A program made the translations under genes and the position numbers. The notes under the pieces are model-generated. The model saw nothing but the letters and a program-made list of their open reading frames with translations. It did no database searches and was not told where the DNA came from. Shown here piece by piece: positions 37,521 through 48,528 of a stretch of 64,000 nucleotides of DNA (its first letter is position 1; each line of letters opens with the position of its first letter). The DNA comes from Solirubrobacteraceae bacterium (GTDB lineage: Bacteria; Actinomycetota; Thermoleophilia; Solirubrobacterales; Solirubrobacteraceae). The DNA is taken from assembly GCA_031177685.1 (NCBI GenBank), contig JAPSGI010000011.1:1-64000 (forward strand), in the 5' to 3' direction.

Positions 37521-38873
37521 ATGTCGAAGGAGATCCTGGAGGCCACCCGCGCCCTCGCCGCCGAGAAGGGCATCTCGCACGAGAAGCTCATGGTCGCGCT
37601 CGAGGACGCGCTGCTGTCGGCCTACAAGAAGCAGCCCGGCTCGGCCAAGTACGCCCGCGTGGAGATGGACCGCGACACCGGCGACTTCAACGTCTTCGAG
37701 CTGATCATCCCCGAGCGTCTCGAGGCCCAGCTGATCGTGGAGACGATCGACGAGGGCACCACCGTCGACCCCGAGACGGGCGAGATGCGCGAGCCCGAGG
37801 ACCCGGAGATCGACCCGGTCAAGTTCGAGGAGTACCGCGACCAGATCGACGAGCGCGACGTCACGCCGGACGATTTCGGGCGCATCGCCGCGCAGACGGC
37901 CAAGCAGGTGATCCTCCAGCGCATCCGCGAGGCCGAGCGCGACATGATGTTCGAGGAGTACCGCGACCGCGTCGGCGAGCTGGTGACCGGCCTCGTCCAG
38001 CAGTCGGACTCCCGCTACACGCTGGTCCAGCTGCGCGAGCGCGTCGAGGCGCTGCTGCCCAAGTCCGAGCAGGTGGACGGCGAGCGCTACGAGCACTCCT
38101 CGCGCATCAAGGCGGTCATCAAGGAGGTCTCGGCCTCCACCAAGGGCCCGTCGATCATCGTCTCGCGCCGCGACTCCGAGCTGATCAAGAAGCTCTTCGA
38201 GCTCGAGGTCCCCGAGATCGCCGACGGCCTGGTGGAGATCACGAACGTCGCGCGCGAGCCGGGCTACCGCTCCAAGATCGCGGTCGTCTCCCACGCCGAC
38301 GGCGTGGACCCGGTGGGCGCGTGCGTGGGCCCGCGTGGCTCGCGTGTGCGCATGGTCGTGTCCGAGCTGCGCGGCGAGAAGATCGACATCATCCCCTACA
38401 ACGACGAGCCCGCCCGCTTCGTCGCCAAGGCGCTGTCGCCGGCGCGCGTGCGCGAGGTCTACGTCGACGACGACAACCGCCAGGCGACCGTCGTGGTCCC
38501 CGACGACCAGCTGTCGCTGGCCATCGGCCGCGAGGGCCAGAACGCCCGGCTCGCCGCCCGCCTGACCGGCTGGCGCGTGGACATCAAGTCCGAAACCGAG
38601 TTCTCCTCCGAGGAGACCGAGGGCGGCTACGAGGAGGAGGAGCTCGGCGGGCGCTGCGCCGCGATCCTGACCTCCGGCCGGCGCTGCCCGAACGCCGCGC
38701 TGCCCAACTCGCGCTACTGCGGGCTGGACGCCCACCAGGCGCTCGCCGACGTCGAGGGCGACGAGGTCGCGCTGGTCACCGGCGGCGCCCCGGAGGCCGG
38801 CGAGGGCGAGCCCGAGCCCGCCGAGGAGGCCCAGGGCGAGCCCGCGGGCACGGGCGACGGGCAGGCGGCATAG
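37521..38873 (+). CDS. nusA: Transcription factor NusA with zinc-knuckle-like tail
   Basis: 450 residues. The N-terminal polymerase-binding domain (about 1-130) is followed by S1 (about 135-200) and two KH domains (about 205-345, with [15 protein letters not shown] and [13 protein letters not shown]). After KH2 there is an unusual tail: C379, C389, C400 and H405 in [14 protein letters not shown] and RYCGLDAH, then 40 acidic, Gly/Glu-rich residues. NusA controls pausing, termination and antitermination. The Cys3His tail is not part of standard NusA. Confidence 0.95.
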   Translation: MSKEILEATRALAAEKGISHEKLMVALEDALLSAYKKQPGSAKYARVEMDRDTGDFNVFELIIPERLEAQLIVETIDEGTTVDPETGEMREPEDPEIDPVKFEEYRDQIDERDVTPDDFGRIAAQTAKQVILQRIREAERDMMFEEYRDRVGELVTGLVQQSDSRYTLVQLRERVEALLPKSEQVDGERYEHSSRIKAVIKEVSASTKGPSIIVSRRDSELIKKLFELEVPEIADGLVEITNVAREPGYRSKIAVVSHADGVDPVGACVGPRGSRVRMVVSELRGEKIDIIPYNDEPARFVAKALSPARVREVYVDDDNRQATVVVPDDQLSLAIGREGQNARLAARLTGWRVDIKSETEFSSEETEGGYEEEELGGRCAAILTSGRRCPNAALPNSRYCGLDAHQALADVEGDEVALVTGGAPEAGEGEPEPAEEAQGEPAGTGDGQAA

Positions 38874-38880
38874 CCGCAAC

Positions 38881-38886
38881 TAGACT
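38881..38886 (+). promoter_or_regulatory. Candidate internal -10 box before infB
   Basis: TAGACT lies 10 bases before the infB ATG and could give a separate leaderless infB message. Confidence 0.35.
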
Positions 38887-38896
38887 TGTCCTACGC

Positions 38897-41163
<2,267 letters not shown>

Positions 41164-41164
<1 letters not shown>

Positions 41165-41478
41165 TGCCTTCGGGCTCCCGGGCGTACGTAGCGGTCCTGA
41201 AGATCGAGCTGCACTTCCCCGAGGCGGGGAGCCTGAAGGCGCGCCGGCGCGAGCTGGCGCCGGTGAAGGCCTACGTCCAGCGCCTGGGTGGCGCGGTCGC
41301 GGAGGCGGGGCCGCACGACCGCTGGCAGCTGGCCACCGTGGTCGCGTCGTTCGTGGCGGGAACGCCCGCGCGGCTGGACGAGGTGTGCGACCGGCTGGAG
41401 GCGTGGTTGGACGCCAGGTTCCCCAGCGGAGTGAACGTGCACAAGTCTGTCCATTCCTTGCGGGACCTCATCGAGTGA
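41164..41478 (+). CDS. DUF503 (YlxP-like) protein
   Basis: 104 residues from a GTG that overlaps the infB stop by one base. AVLKIELHFPEAGSLKARR and VVASFVAGTPARLDEVCDRL match the DUF503/YlxP family, which in many Gram-positive genomes lies between infB and rbfA. It may take part in ribosome assembly; the biochemical role is unclear. An ATG at 41071 in the same frame is inside infB and is not plausible. Confidence 0.9.
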
Positions 41479-41490
41479 CCGGAGAGTAGG

Positions 41491-41835
41491 ATGCCCAGCG
41501 ATCGCCTGCGACGGGTAGACGAAGCCGTACGCCAGGTCCTCAGCGACGCCGTCGCGACCGACCTGAAGGACCCGCGCGTGGGCTTCGTGACCGTGACCGC
41601 CGTCAAGACCAGCCCAGACCTTCGCCATGCCCGCGTCTACGTCAGCGTCCTGGGCGGCGAGGACGAGCGCGAAGCCTCGCTGGCCGGGCTGCGCTCCGCG
41701 CACGGCTTCCTCCAGCGCCGCGTCGCCTCCGAGCTGACGATGAAGCACACGCCCACGCTGGACTTCGTCTACGACGACAGCGTGGAGCGCGGGATGCGCC
41801 TGAGCGAGCTGATCGACCGGGAGACGGGCGGGTGA
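41491..41835 (+). CDS. rbfA: Ribosome-binding factor A
   Basis: 114 residues with the KH-like RbfA fold: RVDEAVRQVLSDAVATDL, then GFVTVTAVKTSPDLRHARVYVSV in part, and the end TPTLDFVYDDSVERGMRLSELI. It helps mature the 16S rRNA 5' end in the 30S subunit. It is preceded by GGAGAG and overlaps the next gene by GTGA. Confidence 0.95.
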   Translation: MPSDRLRRVDEAVRQVLSDAVATDLKDPRVGFVTVTAVKTSPDLRHARVYVSVLGGEDEREASLAGLRSAHGFLQRRVASELTMKHTPTLDFVYDDSVERGMRLSELIDRETGG

Positions 41836-42827
41836 GCGCGACCGTGTCGACGGAGTCGCGCGAGCGCGTCCTGGTCGAGCTGCGCGACGCCGGGAAGCTG
41901 GTCCTCGTCACGCACGAGAATCCCGACGGCGACGCGCTCGGATCGCTGGTCGCGATGCACGAGATCCTCACCGCGCTGGGGAAGGACTCGGTCATGTTCA
42001 TGGCGGCCGAGGAGTTCCCGCTGCCGCACGAGTACCGCTTCTTCCTGCTGGACCGGCTGATGACCGTCCTGCCCGACGACGTGGAGGAGCGCACGGTCGT
42101 CTTCCTGGACTGCGGCAACATCGACCGCAACTCCGCCGACCTGCTCAAGCGCGAGGACGCGCACATCCTCAACATCGACCACCACCACGACAACACCCGC
42201 TTCGGCACGGTCAATCACGTGGTGCCGGACGCGTCGTGCACCGCCGAGATCGTGTGGGACCTGATGCACGCGCTGGGGGTGGAGCCCTCGACGCCGATCG
42301 CCGAGGCGCTGTACGTCGGCCTGGTCACCGACACGGGCCGCTTCATGTACGAGAACACCGGCCCGCGCGCCCACGTCATGGCGGCCGAGCTGATCGAGGC
42401 GGGGGTCGACGTGCACGAGATGTACCGGCGGCTGTACGAGGGCGTCCCCTACGGGAAGCTGGAGCTGCTCGCGCGGGCGCTGGCCAACGTGCAGCGCTAC
42501 GACGGCGGCCTGCTGACGATCACCCACCTGACGGCGCGCGACTACGCGCAGACCGGCGCCGAGGAGAGCTACTCCGAGGGCGTCGTCGACCACCTGCGCG
42601 CGGTCAGCGGGACGGCCGTGGCCGGCGTCGTGCGCGACCTGCTGGGTCCCGGGCAGGACGGCCAGCGCAAGGTTTCGCTGCGCGCGACCGACGGGCGAGT
42701 GGACGTGTCGGCCATCGCCCGTGCGCAGGGCGGCGGGGGACACCGCCAGGCGGCCGGCTTCTCGACCGAGATGGACTGGCCGGAGCTCATCGAGTTCCTG
42801 CGGGCGGAGATCGCGGCTCAGCTCTAG
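41832..42827 (+). CDS. DHH/DHHA1 phosphoesterase (NrnA-like)
   Basis: 331 residues from GTG 41832. HENPDGDALGS (about 29-39), DHHHDN (about 116-121) and GLVTDTGRF are the metal-binding DHH motifs; GGGHRQAAG near 305 is the DHHA1 RNA-binding signature. NrnA-type enzymes degrade short oligoribonucleotides and dephosphorylate pAp; some cleave c-di-AMP products. The place between rbfA and truB is conserved in Gram-positive bacteria. The gene fills the exact space between its neighbours. Confidence 0.92.
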   Translation: MSATVSTESRERVLVELRDAGKLVLVTHENPDGDALGSLVAMHEILTALGKDSVMFMAAEEFPLPHEYRFFLLDRLMTVLPDDVEERTVVFLDCGNIDRNSADLLKREDAHILNIDHHHDNTRFGTVNHVVPDASCTAEIVWDLMHALGVEPSTPIAEALYVGLVTDTGRFMYENTGPRAHVMAAELIEAGVDVHEMYRRLYEGVPYGKLELLARALANVQRYDGGLLTITHLTARDYAQTGAEESYSEGVVDHLRAVSGTAVAGVVRDLLGPGQDGQRKVSLRATDGRVDVSAIARAQGGGGHRQAAGFSTEMDWPELIEFLRAEIAAQL

Positions 42828-43622
42828 ATGGCGCCGGACGGCGTCATCCTGGTGGACAAGCCGCCGGGCAAGACCTCGCACGACGTGGTGGCCGCGGTGC
42901 GGCGGGAACTGCGCGGGCGGCGGGTGGGTCATGCGGGGACGCTCGACCCGTTCGCGACCGGCCTGCTGCTCGTCCTGGTCGGGCGCGCCACGCGCGCGCA
43001 GCGGTTCCTCATGGCGCTGCCCAAGACGTACATGGCCAGCGCCCGCTTCGGCGCGGTCTCCACGACCGGCGACCCCGAGGGCGAGATCGTGGAGACGGGC
43101 GTCCTGCCCGATTCGATCGACCCGCCGGTCGGCGAAGTGCGCCAGCGCCCGCCCGCGTACTCGGCGGTGAAGGTGGACGGCGAGCGCGCGTACCGCCGCG
43201 CGCGGCGCGGCGAGGACGTCAAGGTGCCCGAGCGCGTGGTGACCGTCCACCGCTTCGACCTGCTGGCGCGGGAGGGCGAGCGCGCGCGGTTCGAGATCGA
43301 GTGCTCGTCGGGGACCTACGTGCGCAGCCTGATCGCCGACCTGGGCGACGCGTACTGCGAGGCGCTGCGGCGCACGGCGATCGGATCGTTTCGCGTGGAG
43401 GATGCCGACGGCGAGACGATCGTGCCCCTCGACGACGCCCTCGCCTTCCTGCCGGCGGTCGACCTGGCGGGCGAGGACGCGCGGCGCGCGACGCACGGGA
43501 TGGCGGTGCCGGGCGCCGCGGACGGACCGGTGCGCCTGCTCGACGGCGCCGGGCTGATCGCGATCGCCGAGCCCCGCGAGGACGGCACGCTGAAGCCCGT
43601 CGTAGGCTTCCGGGCCGCATGA
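42828..43622 (+). CDS. truB: tRNA pseudouridine-55 synthase
   Basis: 264 residues, starting on the base after the DHH gene stop. VDKPPGKTSHDVV, HAGTLDPFATGLL (the catalytic Asp is in TLDP, about 41-44) and SGTYVRSLIADLG are TruB motifs. It makes the universal pseudouridine in the T-loop of tRNA. The C-terminal region is a short PUA-like domain. The stop overlaps the ribF start. Confidence 0.95.
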   Translation: MAPDGVILVDKPPGKTSHDVVAAVRRELRGRRVGHAGTLDPFATGLLLVLVGRATRAQRFLMALPKTYMASARFGAVSTTGDPEGEIVETGVLPDSIDPPVGEVRQRPPAYSAVKVDGERAYRRARRGEDVKVPERVVTVHRFDLLAREGERARFEIECSSGTYVRSLIADLGDAYCEALRRTAIGSFRVEDADGETIVPLDDALAFLPAVDLAGEDARRATHGMAVPGAADGPVRLLDGAGLIAIAEPREDGTLKPVVGFRAA

Positions 43623-44485
43623 AGGTCACTCCCCTGCCCGAGGCGCGCCCGCGCCCGCGCCGCGTCGCCGTGGGGGTCTTCGACGGCGTGCACGTCGGGC
43701 ACCGCGCGGTGATCGCCGGGGCGGACACCGTCCTGACCTTCGAGCCGCACCCGCTGGCGGTGATCGCGCCGGAGGCGGCCCCCAAGCCGCTCACGCGGCT
43801 GGACGTCAAGGCGGACCTGGTGGCCGAGCTGGGCGTGGAGGAGATGGTGGTGATCGGCTTCGACGCGCAGTTCGCGCGCTTGGAGGCCCCCGAGTTCGTC
43901 GACCGCGTCCTCGTCGAGCGCCTCGGCGCCACGCACGTCTCGGTGGGGCGCAACTTCCGCTTCGGCCACAAGGCGGCCGGCGACACCGCCCTGCTGGAGG
44001 CCGACGCGCGCTTCGAGGCGCGCGTCGTCGAGCTCGTCGAGGTGGAGGGCGAGACGGTGTCCTCCAGCCACATCCGCGGGCTGGTCGCGGCGGGCGAGGT
44101 CGAGCATGCAGAGGCGTTCCTGGGCCGGCCCTTCCAGGTGCGCGGCGAGGTCGTGCGCGGCGACGGCCGCGGCCGCGAGCTGGGCTGGCCCACCGCCAAC
44201 CTCGTGCCCGACGAGCGCCTCGTGCGCCCGGACCAGGGCGTGTACGCGGCGCGGGCGGACGGCCGCCCCGCCGCGGTCAACATCGGCGTGCGCCCCCAGT
44301 TCGAGACGGGACGGGGCGTGCTCATCGAAGCCCACGTGATCGACTTCGAGGGCGACCTCTACGGGCACGAGCTGCGCCTGGACTTCCTCAAGCGCCTGCG
44401 CGGCGAGCGCCTGTTCTCCTCCGTCGACGCCCTCGTCGAGCAGATCGCCCGCGACGTGGAGGAAGCCCGCGCGGTCGCGGGCTAG
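43619..44485 (+). CDS. ribF: Riboflavin kinase/FAD synthetase
   Basis: 288 residues, ATGA overlap with truB. The N-terminal adenylyltransferase domain has VGVFDGVHVGHRAV and VGRNFRFGHKAAGD; the C-terminal kinase domain has GDGRGRELGWPTANL, and NIGVRPQFETG. It converts riboflavin to FMN and FAD. The N-terminal domain is shorter than usual by about 15 residues, but the nucleotidyl-transfer motifs are intact. Confidence 0.93.
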   Translation: MKVTPLPEARPRPRRVAVGVFDGVHVGHRAVIAGADTVLTFEPHPLAVIAPEAAPKPLTRLDVKADLVAELGVEEMVVIGFDAQFARLEAPEFVDRVLVERLGATHVSVGRNFRFGHKAAGDTALLEADARFEARVVELVEVEGETVSSSHIRGLVAAGEVEHAEAFLGRPFQVRGEVVRGDGRGRELGWPTANLVPDERLVRPDQGVYAARADGRPAAVNIGVRPQFETGRGVLIEAHVIDFEGDLYGHELRLDFLKRLRGERLFSSVDALVEQIARDVEEARAVAG

Positions 44486-44490
44486 CTTGC

Positions 44491-44496
44491 TACCGT
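44491..44496 (+). promoter_or_regulatory. Candidate -10 box of rpsO
   Basis: TACCGT ends 10 bases before the rpsO ATG; no ribosome site is visible in the gap. Confidence 0.35.
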
Positions 44497-44506
44497 TCGC
44501 CGCCGC

Positions 44507-44776
44507 ATGACGCTGACCGCAGAACGCAAGCAGGAGCTCGTCGCCCGCTTCGGCAAGGGCGAGGGCGACACCGGGACCCCCGAGGTCCAGATCGCGCTGC
44601 TCACCGAGCGCATCAACCACCTCACCGAGCACCTGCGCGCCCACGGCCGCGACCACCACTCGCGCCGCGGCCTGCTCATGCTGGTCGGCCGCCGCCGGCG
44701 CCTGCTGCGCTACCTGCAGCGCTCCGAGGTCGAGCGCTACCGCGCGATCGTCGCCGAGCTCGGCCTGCGCCGCTAG
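44507..44776 (+). CDS. rpsO: Ribosomal protein S15
   Basis: An 89-residue protein with the S15 pattern [20 protein letters not shown] (about 22-41), then [22 protein letters not shown] and [17 protein letters not shown]. It binds 16S rRNA helices early in 30S assembly and often represses its own translation. It normally sits next to pnp; here the distance to pnp is 1.4 kb. Its stop TAG lies in a CTAG shared with a decayed opposite gene. Confidence 0.97.
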   Translation: MTLTAERKQELVARFGKGEGDTGTPEVQIALLTERINHLTEHLRAHGRDHHSRRGLLMLVGRRRRLLRYLQRSEVERYRAIVAELGLRR

Positions 44777-44985
44777 CTCGTCAGCTCCGCGGGCAGGAGG
44801 GTCGCCAGCCGGCGTCCGTCGCTCGAACTCGGCCTCGAAGACGCCCCCGGGATCCGGACCCATCAGCGCGACGTCCTGAAGCCGGTCGTCCTCGTACGCG
44901 CGAACGGCGTACTCGTCGGGCTCGGTAGCGCCTCGAAATCTGGAAGGCAGCGGCGTCCCGGGGCAGAGAAGAACCTCATCGTACG
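44773..44985 (-). pseudogene. Decayed gene remnant, family unknown
   Basis: The minus strand reads as protein-like sequence (about 60 residues, including CPGTPLPSRFRGATEPDEYA and MGPDPGGVFEAEFE), then needs a one-base frameshift near 44820 to continue as [14 protein letters not shown] and stop at 44773. That stop shares CTAG with the rpsO stop, as intact convergent pairs in this window do. No start is visible. It accounts for most of the 307-base gap after rpsO; 44986-45083 holds only a small GACGGC/GCCGTC hairpin. Confidence 0.4.
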
Positions 44986-45083
44986 CGGGGCTGTCCGGGG
45001 ACCGTCACAAAGCGCCGGCTCTGCGTGTTGTTCCTTTCTGGAGCGACGGCCAGGAGCCGTCCCGGAACGGGAGACAGACTGCG

Positions 45084-46097
45084 ATGAAGAAGCTTCTGGC
45101 CGCCGGACTCGTCACGACCGCCGTGCTCGCGACCGCAGCAGGTGCGAGCGCCGATGTCACGTTCGGCGGAAACCCGCACTGTGACGTGTATGGGACGGCG
45201 ACCTTCGACGAGCCGCTCACCGGAACGCCGAACGACAACACATACCACTTCCTCTCCAGCCCGACCGGCCCTGGAAACGCGAAGACCGCGTGCTCGGGAG
45301 TGCTCAACGGCGTGCGGGTGGAGAACGCGCCGGTGGTCGCTCAGGTCGATGGCTCTGGCACTCTCAGCTGCGCCGCATCGGAGGCTTCAGGCGCGCCGGG
45401 GACGCTCACGTTCGTTGGGACGGGGCAAACCCTGAAGTTCACGCTCGACATCGTTGGCACCGCAAGCGAGGTCCTGTTGAGCGTCAAGGGTGAGAAGTCG
45501 GGCAGCGGCAGCGGGCAGGCGACGTTCCGCAACGATCCCGACGCCGCGCCGGACAAGGCTCTCGCGACCTGTGGAGGCGACGGCTTCCGAGCGCTGGACT
45601 TCTCCGCGGCGTTCGACGGTCAGGACACTCTCGTCAGCTCGAGCCCGCCGCCCGCGCCTTCGAGCACCGGCGGTGGCGGCGGCGGCACCAGCGGCGGTGG
45701 TGGGAGCGGTACCCGAAGTGGCCCCTCGGGCGATGGCGGGCCCGTGGCCAGCGCCGTGTCGCTGCGCACCGTCGCGCAGAAGCTGCGCACCGCGCTGAAG
45801 AAGGGCGTCGCTGTGCGGCTGGCCGGCAACGTTCCCGCGCGGGCGAGCCTGAAGGCGCTGCTCGACGCCAAGACGGCGAAGCGCTACGGCCTCACGAAGG
45901 GGCGCAAGCCCGTCGTCGTGGGGCGGGGCGTCGTGGCGCTCACGCAGGCCGGGCAGAAGACCGGCTACCTGCGGCTCACGAGCGCCGCGAAGCGCAAGCT
46001 GCGCAAGGCGCGGCGGCTGCGACTGAAGGTGACCGGGACGATCCTCGATGTCACGCAGCGCCGGCAGAAGATCAGCAAGACCGTCGTGCTCCGGTAG
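45084..46097 (+). CDS. Secreted protein with Gly-rich linker and basic C-terminus
   Basis: 337 residues. A signal peptide (about 1-23, MKKLLAAGL to ASAD) precedes an acidic, Thr/Gly-rich beta-type domain (about 24-185) with cysteine pairs. A Ser/Gly linker (about 195-220) leads to a very basic C-terminal part (RKLRKARRLRLKVTGTI and an ending KTVVLR) of the kind repeated in secreted proteins of this group. It may bind a polyanion or the wall. It is inserted between rpsO and pnp, so it is probably an arrival. I do not recognise the family. Confidence 0.7.
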   Translation: MKKLLAAGLVTTAVLATAAGASADVTFGGNPHCDVYGTATFDEPLTGTPNDNTYHFLSSPTGPGNAKTACSGVLNGVRVENAPVVAQVDGSGTLSCAASEASGAPGTLTFVGTGQTLKFTLDIVGTASEVLLSVKGEKSGSGSGQATFRNDPDAAPDKALATCGGDGFRALDFSAAFDGQDTLVSSSPPPAPSSTGGGGGGTSGGGGSGTRSGPSGDGGPVASAVSLRTVAQKLRTALKKGVAVRLAGNVPARASLKALLDAKTAKRYGLTKGRKPVVVGRGVVALTQAGQKTGYLRLTSAAKRKLRKARRLRLKVTGTILDVTQRRQKISKTVVLR

Positions 46098-46174
46098 AGC
46101 GCCGCCCGCACCCGACCGTGCGGACGCGTACCGATCCTCTACGATGGGAATCGATAAAACGGATCAAGGTAAGC

Positions 46175-46201
46175 GTCCGCGCACCATTCGAAGACGCGGG
46201 C
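46175..46201 (+). promoter_or_regulatory. Hairpin in the pnp leader
   Basis: GTCCGCG (46175-46181) can pair with CGCGGGC (46195-46201) just before the ribosome site GAAAGGAA. A TACGAT at 46140-46145 may be the -10 box. pnp leaders in other bacteria carry hairpins cut by RNases in autoregulation; the parallel is inference. Confidence 0.4.
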
Positions 46202-46214
46202 ACGAAAGGAACAT

Positions 46215-48515
46215 ATGGCTGAAGTGACACGGGTCTCCGTGGAGATCGCTGGTACGGAGATCTCGTTCGAGACCGGCAGGATGGCCAAGCAGGCCTCTGG
46301 CTCGGTCGTCGTCCAGGCGGGGGACACGATGGTCCTCGGGACGGCAACGGCAGGAAACCTCCGCGACGTCGACTTCCTCCCGCTGACGGTGGACGTCGAG
46401 GAGCGGATGTACGCGGCCGGGAAGATCCCCGGCTCGTTCTTCAAGCGCGAGGGGCGCGCGGGGGAGAAGGGGACCCTCACCGCCCGGATGATCGACCGCC
46501 CGCTGCGGCCGCTCTTCCCCAAGGGCTGGCGCTACGAGACCCAGCTGGTCTCGATCCCCCTCTCGGTGGACCACGTCCACCCGTACGACATCCTCGCGAT
46601 GAACGGCGCCAGCGCCGCGCTGATGGTGTCGCACATCCCGTTCCCCATCCCGGTCGGCGCCGTGCGCATCGGCAAGGTGGAGGGCAACTTCGTCGTCAAC
46701 CCCAACGAGGAGGACCTGCTCGAGAACTCCGAGCTCGACCTCGTCGTGGCGGGCACCGAGGACGCCATCCTCATGGTCGAGGCGGGCGCCAACGAGGTGT
46801 CCGAGGCCGAGATCCTCGACGCGCTGGACATCGCGCACGAGAACATCCGCAAGCTGTGCGCCGCACAGCGTGAGCTGGCCGAGAAGGCCGGCAAGGAGAA
46901 GATCGAGGTCGAGGTCCCGCAGGTCGACGAGGGCCTGCTGGCGCAGATCCGCGACTCGCACGGCGAGGCGCTCGACCAGGCCACGCAGGTGGAGGAGAAG
47001 CTCGAGCGCCAGGACGCGTGCCGGCTGGTCGAGGAGCAGGTCCTGGAGCGCTACGCCGCCGAGGACCCGAGCCTGACCGACGCCGACAACGCCGCCCGCC
47101 GGGCGGCCGCGCAGATGGCGTTCGACAAGCTCGAGAAGTCGATCATCCGCGAGCGCATCGCGATCCAGAAGAAGCGGCCCGACGGCCGCGGGACCGACGA
47201 GATCCGCGCGATCGACATCGAGGTCGGCGTCGCGCCGCGCACGCACGGCTCCGCGCTGTTCACGCGCGGGCAGACGCAGGCGCTGAGCGTGGTGTCCCTG
47301 GGGACGATGCGCGAGGAGATGCGCCTCGACACCCTCGGCCTGCAGACCGCGAAGTTCTACTGGCACCACTACAACTTCCCGCCCTTCTCGGTCGGGGAGG
47401 CCGGGTTCATGCGCGGCCCCAAGCGCCGCGACATCGGCCACGGCGCGCTCGCCGAGCGGGCGCTGGTGCCGATGATCCCCAGCACGGACGAGTTCCCGTA
47501 CACGATCCGCGTGGTCTCCGACATCCTGGAGTCCAACGGCTCGTCCTCGATGGCGAGCGTGTGCGGCTCCAGCCTCAGCCTCATGGACGCCGGCGTGCCG
47601 CTAAAGCGGCCGGTGGCGGGCATCGCGATGGGCCTGATCAAGGAGGGCGACGACTACGTCGTGCTCACCGACATCGCGGGCGTGGAGGACCACCTGGGCG
47701 ACATGGACTTCAAGGTCGCCGGGACCGAGCAGGGCATCACCGCGCTGCAGATGGACATCAAGATCACCGGGGTGACGTTCGACATCCTGCGCGACGCGCT
47801 GCAGCAGGCGCACGAGGCGCGGAAGTTCATCCTCGGCAAGATGGGCGAGACGATCGAGGCCCCGCGCAGCGAGCTGTCGCAGTACGCGCCGCGCATCGGC
47901 TCGATCGAGATCGACCCGTCGCAGATCGGGCTGCTCATCGGCAAGGGCGGGGAGACGATCCGCGCCCTGCAGGAGGAGTTCGAGTCCCAGATCGACGTCA
48001 ACGACGAGGGCCAGGTTCTGGTCTACTCGGCCAACGGCGAGCTGGGCGACGCGCTGGTGGAGCGGATCCGCTCGATGACCAAGGAGGTCGAGGTCGGCGA
48101 CGAGTTCGACGGCAAGGTCGTCAAGACGACCACCTTCGGCGCGTTCGTCGAGCTCAGCAAGGGCACCGACGGCCTGCTGCACATCTCCAACGTCTCGCCC
48201 GGCGAGCGCGTGGACAACGTGGAGGACGTCCTCAGCAAGGGCGACGAGCTGAAGGTGCGCGTGTTCGAGGTGGACCGCGAGCGCGGCCGCATCGGGCTGC
48301 GCCTGGCCGACGATCCGTCGGTCGCCGGCAAGACCAAGGAGGAGCTGCTGGCCGCGGCCGCCGAGAACGGCGGCGGCGGACGCCGCGAGGGCCGTGGCGG
48401 CGGCGGGCGCGACCGCGACCGCGAGCGCAGCGGCGGCGGCGGCGAGCGCGGCGACCGCGGCAGCGGCCGGCCCCGCCGGGGCGGCGGGCGCGACCGCGAC
48501 CGCGATCGCACCTAG
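46215..48515 (+). CDS. pnp: Polynucleotide phosphorylase
   Basis: 766 residues. Two RNase PH domains (about 10-145 and 320-545, the second with FMRGPKRRDIGHGALAER and SSSMASVCGSSLSLMDAGVP in part), a KH domain with GLLIGKGGETIR (about 572-583) and an S1 domain (about 628-700, GKVVKTTTFGAFVEL). The last 48 residues are an Arg/Gly/Asp-rich tail (GGGRRE, GRDRDRERS repeats) that may bind RNA. It degrades RNA from the 3' end with phosphate. Confidence 0.96.
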   Translation: MAEVTRVSVEIAGTEISFETGRMAKQASGSVVVQAGDTMVLGTATAGNLRDVDFLPLTVDVEERMYAAGKIPGSFFKREGRAGEKGTLTARMIDRPLRPLFPKGWRYETQLVSIPLSVDHVHPYDILAMNGASAALMVSHIPFPIPVGAVRIGKVEGNFVVNPNEEDLLENSELDLVVAGTEDAILMVEAGANEVSEAEILDALDIAHENIRKLCAAQRELAEKAGKEKIEVEVPQVDEGLLAQIRDSHGEALDQATQVEEKLERQDACRLVEEQVLERYAAEDPSLTDADNAARRAAAQMAFDKLEKSIIRERIAIQKKRPDGRGTDEIRAIDIEVGVAPRTHGSALFTRGQTQALSVVSLGTMREEMRLDTLGLQTAKFYWHHYNFPPFSVGEAGFMRGPKRRDIGHGALAERALVPMIPSTDEFPYTIRVVSDILESNGSSSMASVCGSSLSLMDAGVPLKRPVAGIAMGLIKEGDDYVVLTDIAGVEDHLGDMDFKVAGTEQGITALQMDIKITGVTFDILRDALQQAHEARKFILGKMGETIEAPRSELSQYAPRIGSIEIDPSQIGLLIGKGGETIRALQEEFESQIDVNDEGQVLVYSANGELGDALVERIRSMTKEVEVGDEFDGKVVKTTTFGAFVELSKGTDGLLHISNVSPGERVDNVEDVLSKGDELKVRVFEVDRERGRIGLRLADDPSVAGKTKEELLAAAAENGGGGRREGRGGGGRDRDRERSGGGGERGDRGSGRPRRGGGRDRDRDRT

Positions 48516-48528
48516 GCGCGTCCGGCGC

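Noticed and set aside
44976-45248. A 90-codon minus-strand ORF across the start of the secreted-protein gene
   Set aside because: It covers the signal peptide of the plus-strand protein and has no ribosome site or recognisable fold.
48368-48515. Gly/Arg-rich end of pnp as a repeat element
   Set aside because: It is in frame with pnp, ends at its stop and is a known type of RNA-binding tail in actinobacterial PNPases.
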